Below, piece after piece: positions 59,046-64,000 of a DNA stretch of 64,000 nucleotides. How positions within the stretch are numbered: position 1 is the stretch's first letter; every line of letters starts with the position of its first letter. A model generated the notes under the pieces. The model made no database searches, had not been told where the DNA came from, and was given only the letters and a program-made list of their open reading frames with translations. The stretch lies in assembly GCF_004104375.1 (NCBI RefSeq), contig NZ_QOVM01000003.1, positions 186,001-250,000 of the forward strand, given 5' to 3'. Made by a program: the position numbers and the translations under genes. This stretch comes from Leeuwenhoekiella aequorea (lineage in GTDB: Bacteria; Bacteroidota; Bacteroidia; Flavobacteriales; Flavobacteriaceae).

Positions 59046-59117
59046 TAGCCCGTAGGGGAATCGAACCCCTCTTACCAGGATGAAAACCTGGCGTCCTAAC
59101 CGATAGACGAACGGGCC
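59046..59117 (-). tRNA. tRNA-Glu (anticodon TTC), second of a tandem pair
   Basis: 72 nt. Acceptor GGCCCGT pairs with ACGGGCT, D stem GTCT/GGAC, anticodon stem CCAGG/CCTGG with loop TTTTCAT giving TTC, and T stem AGGGG/CCCCT. The D loop is ATCGGTTA. Confidence 0.95.
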
Positions 59118-59162
59118 ATTATGTCAAATATTTATGCTTAAGGTGCATAACCAACCTTACTG

Positions 59163-59234
59163 TAGTCCGTAGGGGACTCGAACCCCTGTTACCAGGATGA
59201 AAACCTGGCGTCCTAACCCCTAGACGAACGGACC
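59163..59234 (-). tRNA. tRNA-Glu (anticodon TTC), first of a tandem pair
   Basis: 72 nt. Acceptor GGTCCGT pairs with ACGGACT, anticodon stem CCAGG/CCTGG with loop TTTTCAT giving TTC, and T stem with loop TTCGAGT. It differs from the neighbour mainly in the acceptor and D loop (AGGGGTTA). It is 45 bp upstream of the second copy on the same strand. Confidence 0.95.
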
Positions 59235-59257
59235 AATCTTTCGCTTAATTGCGGATG

Positions 59258-59287
59258 CAAAAATACACATATATTTAGATCGTGCAA
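59258..59287 (-). promoter_or_regulatory. Promoter of the tRNA-Glu pair (and probably rpsT)
   Basis: On the minus strand TTG (59287-59285) and TATTTTTG (59265-59258) are separated by 19 nt, an exact Bacteroidota promoter with the same spacing as at tRNA-Arg. Confidence 0.78.
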
Positions 59288-59320
59288 TAGCAAAAGGAAC
59301 TTTTTTTAAAAAAAATTCAA

Positions 59321-60793
59321 TTAATATGCTTTAGCGAAAAGAACACGCATAGTTGCAGGCTTACCACTGTAAACACAAATACCATCTTCCTCCTTGACAT
59401 CCAGCGGAATACAACGAATAGTCGCTTTGGTTTCTGACTTTATGCGTTCTTCACTTTCTTTTGTACCATCCCAAAATGCACTTACAAATCCTGTTTTATT
59501 TTCTAAAACATCTTTAAATTCATCGTAAGTTTCTACTTCGGTGATGTGACTATCTCTAAAGTTTTTCGCTTTATTGAAAAGTGCTTTCTGCATTTCGCTA
59601 AGCAACTCTTGTACGCGATCAACAATTAAATCTTTTGAGACCGTTTCTTTTGTTAGTGTATCTCTTCTTGCTAACTCAACTGTGCGTTTCTCAAGATCCC
59701 TAGGACCTATTGCAATACGCAATGGTACACCTTTAAGCTCATACTCGTTAAACTTCCAGCCTGGCTTGTGCGTATCTCTATCATCATATTTTACCGAAAC
59801 ACCTAGGAGTTTAAGCTCGCGTTGTAATTCTCTCGCCACTTGTGAGATCGAATCTAACTGATCTTCACCTTTATAAATAGGAACTATTACAACTTGTATA
59901 GGAGCAAGATTAGGCGGCAATACCAGACCATTATCATCACTATGCGTCATCACTAGAGCTCCCATAAGTCGAGTTGATACTCCCCAAGAAGTTGCCCATA
60001 CATATTCTTGACCTCCTTCTTTAGTTGCAAACTTCACGTCAAAAGCCTTAGCAAAATTTTGACCTAGAAAATGGCTAGTCCCGGCTTGTAACGCCTTCCC
60101 ATCTTGCATCAAAGCTTCAATACAATAGGTTTCTAATGCACCTGCAAAACGCTCACTCTCTGTTTTAGTTCCCTTAATAACTGGCATAGCCATAAAGTTC
60201 TCAGCAAAATCTGCATAAACACGCATCATTTGTTGCGCTTCAGCTATTGCTTCATTTTGTTTTGCGTGAGCTGTGTGACCTTCTTGCCACAGAAATTCTG
60301 CAGTACGTAAAAATAAACGCGTACGCATTTCCCAGCGTACTACGTTTGCCCATTGATTAACAAGTATAGGCAAATCACGATAAGACTGTATCCACTTTCG
60401 GTACGTATCCCAGATAATTGTTTCTGAAGTTGGTCGCACAATAAGCTCCTCTTCAAGTTTAGCTTCCGGATCAACAATGATGCTTCCATCTTCATCATTT
60501 TTTAATCTGTAATGCGTTACAACAGCACATTCTTTTGCAAAACCATCTACGTGAGATGCTTCTTTACTAAAGTAAGACTTCGGAATAAATAGCGGAAAAT
60601 AAGCATTCTCGTGGCCGGTATCTTTAAACATTCTATCCAGCTCTGCCTGCATCTTTTCCCAGATTGCATAACCATATGGCTTTATCACCATACACCCTCT
60701 AACACCCGAATTTTCAGCTAAATCAGCCTTGACAACTAGCTCATTATACCATTTTGAATAATCCTCTGCCCTCGTAGTTAAATTCTTTCCCAT
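59321..60793 (-). CDS. proS: Prolyl-tRNA synthetase, archaeal/eukaryotic type
   Basis: Charges tRNA-Pro. The 490-residue length and the absence of an editing insert place it in the short archaeal/eukaryote-like class. [19 protein letters not shown] near the N-terminus, [19 protein letters not shown] near residue 115, [24 protein letters not shown] near 155 and the class II end motif region [14 protein letters not shown] are visible. The C-terminus [17 protein letters not shown] is normal for this class. Divergent from the lipoprotein gene. Confidence 0.95.
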   Translation of the reverse strand: MGKNLTTRAEDYSKWYNELVVKADLAENSGVRGCMVIKPYGYAIWEKMQAELDRMFKDTGHENAYFPLFIPKSYFSKEASHVDGFAKECAVVTHYRLKNDEDGSIIVDPEAKLEEELIVRPTSETIIWDTYRKWIQSYRDLPILVNQWANVVRWEMRTRLFLRTAEFLWQEGHTAHAKQNEAIAEAQQMMRVYADFAENFMAMPVIKGTKTESERFAGALETYCIEALMQDGKALQAGTSHFLGQNFAKAFDVKFATKEGGQEYVWATSWGVSTRLMGALVMTHSDDNGLVLPPNLAPIQVVIVPIYKGEDQLDSISQVARELQRELKLLGVSVKYDDRDTHKPGWKFNEYELKGVPLRIAIGPRDLEKRTVELARRDTLTKETVSKDLIVDRVQELLSEMQKALFNKAKNFRDSHITEVETYDEFKDVLENKTGFVSAFWDGTKESEERIKSETKATIRCIPLDVKEEDGICVYSGKPATMRVLFAKAY

Positions 60794-60923
60794 AAATATT
60801 TATTTGGCACAAATATTGTGACTTAATCTGTAATTGAAAGTTTTGCAACATGTTTGTTAAATGCACAAAATTGACCGCAAAACTAACTAAATTTACAATG
60901 TACAACAATAAAATACGGATGAT

Positions 60924-62072
60924 ATGCGAGGCGTGAACTTAACTCTTAGAACTTTAATAAAACCAGCTATAGCTGCGGTTTTTTCTTTTATTGGATTAGT
61001 TTCCTGTGGTCCATCGCAATATGCAATGAATGATGGTATTTATGGAAGTAGTACGCGTGTTTATGATACGAATTCTCAAGAAGAGATTGCCAGCGACAAT
61101 TCTGGTATTTACGCAAACTATTTTAACCAGGGTGCTTCAGAATTGCAAGATGCACAAGAAGCTGGAACAATTTTCACAGATGTTGACTCATATAGCTCTA
61201 ACTCCCAATATAATGATGACGAAGCGATGCTTCAGGGGGATCTAGCTTATAATGCAAATGCTGGTTGGGGAGACACTTATGACGAGGTTGTAATTAATAT
61301 CTATCCATCTCTTTATAATCAAATAGGTTTTGCCAGACCATTCTGGGGTGGTGGATTTGGATACGGTTATGGTAGATTTGGATATGGTGGCTTTGGCTAT
61401 GGCGCATTTGGATTTAATGATCCTTTCTACTCTGGCTATGCGTGGGGCGGTTACCCTGCATTTGGTTACGGGTATGGTTATGGTTACGGATGGGGATCAC
61501 CTTTCTATTATGGATATAACCCATACTTTGGGTACAACTATAGAGGATACCCCTATTATAGGAACAGGTATTACTCTAATTATAATAATGGAAATATAGC
61601 GTATTCTAATTCTCGTCGCTCAAACAATAATTACACCACAAGTAGAACCTTAAATTCTACAACTACAGCAACTTCAAGATCAAGAAGCTCCTCTAATGTC
61701 AATTATGCCCGTACTAGCAGAACTTACAGTCGTAATAATGTAGGCGTAAATCCTTCATCAAGAAGTAACAATTCAAGATCAGTAAATACAGCGTCAAGAT
61801 CAAATTCTATATATAATACAACCGCTAGAAGAAGCAGCAACACGGTTAGTAGAAGTTCAGGAAATACTACGATAAATAGATCTACTTCTACTCCATCGAG
61901 AACGAGCACGTATTCTAGAAGTAATACTACTTCTAGAACTGTAACTCCATCTCGTACTGTGACACCTACAAGAACCTCGACTCCTACAAGAACTTCTGCG
62001 CCATCTCGATCTAGTAGCTCTAGTTCAAGAAGTAGCAGTTCAGGAAGTAGTCGAAGAGGCGGAGGACGCTAG
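60924..62072 (+). CDS. Low-complexity lipoprotein with Gly/Tyr/Phe-rich and Arg/Ser/Thr-rich regions
   Basis: A 382-residue lipoprotein with Cys28 in L-V-S-C as the lipid anchor. Residues 30-135 are acidic. Residues 135-215 are a Gly/Tyr/Phe-rich block with repeats such as YGYGRFGYGGFGYGAFG and GYGYGYGYGW. Residues 220-382 are rich in Ser, Arg, Thr and Asn, with repeats SRTVTPSRTVTPTRTSTPTR, and end SSRRGGGR. Relatives next to proS are often mislabelled prolyl-tRNA synthetase. The composition fits a surface or matrix protein; function unknown. 24 bp to the next gene. Confidence 0.8.
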   Translation: MRGVNLTLRTLIKPAIAAVFSFIGLVSCGPSQYAMNDGIYGSSTRVYDTNSQEEIASDNSGIYANYFNQGASELQDAQEAGTIFTDVDSYSSNSQYNDDEAMLQGDLAYNANAGWGDTYDEVVINIYPSLYNQIGFARPFWGGGFGYGYGRFGYGGFGYGAFGFNDPFYSGYAWGGYPAFGYGYGYGYGWGSPFYYGYNPYFGYNYRGYPYYRNRYYSNYNNGNIAYSNSRRSNNNYTTSRTLNSTTTATSRSRSSSNVNYARTSRTYSRNNVGVNPSSRSNNSRSVNTASRSNSIYNTTARRSSNTVSRSSGNTTINRSTSTPSRTSTYSRSNTTSRTVTPSRTVTPTRTSTPTRTSAPSRSSSSSSRSSSSGSSRRGGGR

Positions 62073-62096
62073 TCTATAATTTTTAAATTTCTTTAA

Positions 62097-63593
62097 ATGA
62101 AAAATATTGTCATACTCCTAATAGCAGGCCTAAGTATGCAGAGTTTTTATGCTCAAAATATTGCAGACGCAGTTAGATATAGCTCACAAGATATAACCGG
62201 CACAGCTCGTTATCGCGGTGCCAGTGGTGCATTTGGAGCTCTAGGCGGAGATGTTTCAGCTATTAATAATAACCCTGCGGGTTCTGCTATTTTCAATAGG
62301 AGTTTTATTTCTTTATCACTCTCGTCTGGAAATTACGATAATCAAACCTATTACAATGATGGTATAACAGTGTCTGATGAAACAGACATTGATTTAAACC
62401 AATTTGGTGGAGTGTTTGTTTCCCACAGAGGAGGAGCATTAAGAAAATTTGCCTTTAGCTTTAATTATGATCGCTCTACTGATTTTGACAATGGCTACGT
62501 TGCGGTAGGAAATAGCGGTAATTCTATTGGAGAATACTTTTCGGGTTACGCACAAGGAGTACCTTTAAATCTTCTTGAATTAAGAGATGATGAGAGTGTC
62601 TCTAGCCTTTATCAATTTTTAGGCGAAAATGAAAGCTTCGGAGCACAGCAAGCACTATTAGGTTATCAAGGTTATTTTATAAATCCAGATTCTGACGATT
62701 TAAATAATACCAGCTATACAAATGCTCAAAATGGTAATTCTTTTGACCAAGAATATCAGTATTTAAGTTCGGGAAATAATAGCAGATTTACGTTTAACGC
62801 AGCCGCCCAGGTTTCTAAAAATTTATATTTAGGAATAAACTTAAATGCCCATAGTTTCAAATTTAGGAAAGAGACTATCTTTTTTGAAAATGCGCAAAGC
62901 GCTGCAAATGCAGTTTCAAGTTCTCGTTTTAATAATGAATTACGATCGTATGGTACTGGAGCCTCCCTTCAATTAGGAGGTATTTATCACATGTCGCCCA
63001 ATTTAAGACTCGGAGCAACTTATGATACTCCTACTTATTACACAATTTCTGAGGAAACAGAACAATATCTTTCTACAGAAGGAGCAAATGGAAATGTAGT
63101 TCTAGCTCCCAATATAACTAATATATATGAAGATTATGATCTGCAAACTCCCGGAAAAGCGACAGGAAGCATTGCTTATATATTTGGCTCAAACGGATTT
63201 ATAAGTTTTGACTATTCTTATGAAGATTATACTACAATGAAATACAGACCTGATAATGATGTATATTTTCAGCAAGTGAACTCAGATATTGATAACACGT
63301 TAAAAGCAACCTCGACCTATAAAGTAGGTGGAGAATTTTTATCGGGTAACTGGAGTTTTAGAGGAGGATACAATTTTAAAGAAAGTCCTTATCAAGATGA
63401 CTCTATCTTAAGTGATCGCAGCGGCTATACACTTGGTCTTGGATATGCATTAGGTAGCGCTCGCATAGATATTGCCTATGACTGGGCAAAACAAACAAGC
63501 AATCCACGTTTATTTGATGGCGCATTTACAAACACTGCATATGTCGATTCTATAAATACAAATATTATAGCAACCCTCTCTTTTCAGCTATAA
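62097..63593 (+). CDS. FadL/OmpP1-family outer-membrane transport protein
   Basis: A 498-residue outer-membrane protein with a signal peptide (VILLIAGLSMQSFYAQ). The mature N-terminus ADAVRYSSQDITGTARYRGA and then GALGGDVSAINNNPAG carry the FadL-type hatch region with the conserved N-x-P-A-G. The rest is an aromatic-rich barrel ending with TNIIATLSFQL. FadL proteins take up hydrophobic compounds such as fatty acids. It follows the lipoprotein by 24 bp and precedes a strong terminator. Confidence 0.9.
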   Translation: MKNIVILLIAGLSMQSFYAQNIADAVRYSSQDITGTARYRGASGAFGALGGDVSAINNNPAGSAIFNRSFISLSLSSGNYDNQTYYNDGITVSDETDIDLNQFGGVFVSHRGGALRKFAFSFNYDRSTDFDNGYVAVGNSGNSIGEYFSGYAQGVPLNLLELRDDESVSSLYQFLGENESFGAQQALLGYQGYFINPDSDDLNNTSYTNAQNGNSFDQEYQYLSSGNNSRFTFNAAAQVSKNLYLGINLNAHSFKFRKETIFFENAQSAANAVSSSRFNNELRSYGTGASLQLGGIYHMSPNLRLGATYDTPTYYTISEETEQYLSTEGANGNVVLAPNITNIYEDYDLQTPGKATGSIAYIFGSNGFISFDYSYEDYTTMKYRPDNDVYFQQVNSDIDNTLKATSTYKVGGEFLSGNWSFRGGYNFKESPYQDDSILSDRSGYTLGLGYALGSARIDIAYDWAKQTSNPRLFDGAFTNTAYVDSINTNIIATLSFQL

Positions 63594-63612
63594 ACAGATA
63601 TTAAAGTTATTT

Positions 63613-63641
63613 AAAACCCTCAAGAATTCTTGAGGGTTTTT
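63613..63641 (+). terminator. Terminator after the FadL-family gene
   Basis: AAAACCCTCAAGAA and TTCTTGAGGGTTTT form a continuous 14-bp palindrome, followed by T. Confidence 0.9.
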
Positions 63642-63709
63642 AGTAATTATCAAGATTAGATTACCATAAAACAGGCTACCTGTTAGCAGCTTTAAATTGT
63701 TAAATTAAC

Positions 63710-63717
63710 TATCTTTG
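63710..63717 (+). promoter_or_regulatory. -7 promoter box of folE
   Basis: TATCTTTG followed by C is an exact TAnnTTTG box, 34 bp before the folE ATG. The -33 element is not clear. Confidence 0.6.
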
Positions 63718-63751
63718 CAAGCCTTTAGCCTAAGCAGCGACTAATAGCTTT

Positions 63752-64000
63752 ATGAATATGAATTTTGAAAACGAAGAATTAAAAGCGATTGATGAAGCAG
63801 GTGATGATCACCATAGTGCTTCTGCAACTACACCTCTTAGAGAAGACGCTTTTGAAATGAGTGATGCAGAAAAAATTGCATTAATTAAAGAAGATGTAAG
63901 TCACATCATGCATACATTAGGTTTAGACTTAACAGACGATAGTCTAAAAGGCACACCTAATCGTGTGGCTAAAATGTTTGTAAATGAGCTATTTGCAGGC
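63752..64000 (+). CDS. folE: GTP cyclohydrolase I FolE, N-terminal part cut by the window edge
   Basis: The first 83 codons are present. The start MNMNFENEELKAIDEAGDDH is variable in this family. The last part LGLDLTDDSLKGTPNRVAKM with FVNELFAG is the FolE signature (G-x-x-x-T-P-x-R-V-A-x-M). The enzyme makes dihydroneopterin triphosphate, the first step of folate synthesis; folP is elsewhere in the window. The catalytic Cys and His lie beyond the edge. The short second ATG (Met3) is an alternative start. Confidence 0.92.
   Translation, partial: MNMNFENEELKAIDEAGDDHHSASATTPLREDAFEMSDAEKIALIKEDVSHIMHTLGLDLTDDSLKGTPNRVAKMFVNELFAG

Noticed and set aside
60924-62072. Label as prolyl-tRNA synthetase for the low-complexity lipoprotein
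   Set aside because: No synthetase motif is present; the true proS is the divergent neighbour.
1-64000. Prophage, insertion sequence, integron or defence island
   Set aside because: No transposase, integrase, phage structural, restriction or Cas genes were seen on either strand.

Overview
The window looks like a chromosomal segment of a low-GC, probably marine, member of the Flavobacteriaceae (Bacteroidota). Supporting signs are SusC/SusD, FecR/ECF-sigma and M16 genes in one block, Bacteroidota promoters (TTG about 19 nt upstream of TAnnTTTG), the near absence of Shine-Dalgarno sequences, paired type II and type III glutamine synthetases, archaeal-type ProS, and a Rho with a long Asn-rich insert. 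I cannot name the genus. No rRNA, CRISPR array, insertion sequence or prophage was seen; most of it reads as housekeeping chromosome with a few accessory loci.

Layout. 1-1866: molybdate uptake operon modA-TOBE-modB-modC (modC runs off the edge), minus strand. 2083-7848: DsbA/FrnE oxidoreductase, amine oxidase, three conserved proteins of unknown function and purM. 7933-13967: a complete curli-type amyloid secretion operon, read csgA-csgB-csgE-csgF-csgG-lipoprotein on the minus strand. CsgE carries an N-terminal CsgH-like domain, CsgG carries a C-terminal beta-barrel, and the last gene is a lipoprotein with a probable beta-propeller. 14390-17791: divergent glutamine synthetases III and II. 17852-25308: Ca/Na antiporter, folP, then a plus-strand run DUF1599 - DoxX/DUF6624 fusion - ABC permease - tpiA - prmA - clpS. 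25482-29717: M57 protease, tRNA-Arg, porin, MsbA-like exporter.

29903-39508: ECF sigma - FecR - SusC - SusD - M16 protease on the minus strand, best read as a regulated outer-membrane uptake system, perhaps for peptides. 39733-44622: dihydroxyacetone kinase, a 76-aa Cys-tailed protein, a secreted GH2 glycosidase and a 150-aa Cys-rich protein. 44657-47770: TPP riboswitch and thiM-thiE-thiD-tenA, a thiamine salvage operon. 48233-52060: DUF423, apt, a 50-aa protein, and a BlaR1/BlaI-type pair with two matching operators. 52134-60793: cdaA (c-di-AMP synthase), a second MsbA-like exporter, truA, phosphoesterase, DUF4293, rho, rpsT, two tRNA-Glu and proS. 60924-64000: low-complexity lipoprotein, FadL-type porin and the start of folE.

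The strongest candidate for something not fully described is the curli locus, because of its two domain fusions, its altered secretion-pore gate and its extra lipoprotein. Second-rank items are the twin BlaI operators with a BlaR1 that ends in a TonB-plug-like domain, the DoxX/DUF6624 fusion, and several perfect dyads next to start codons (modA, GH2, glutamine synthetases). All functions are assigned by reading the sequence; no database search was run.
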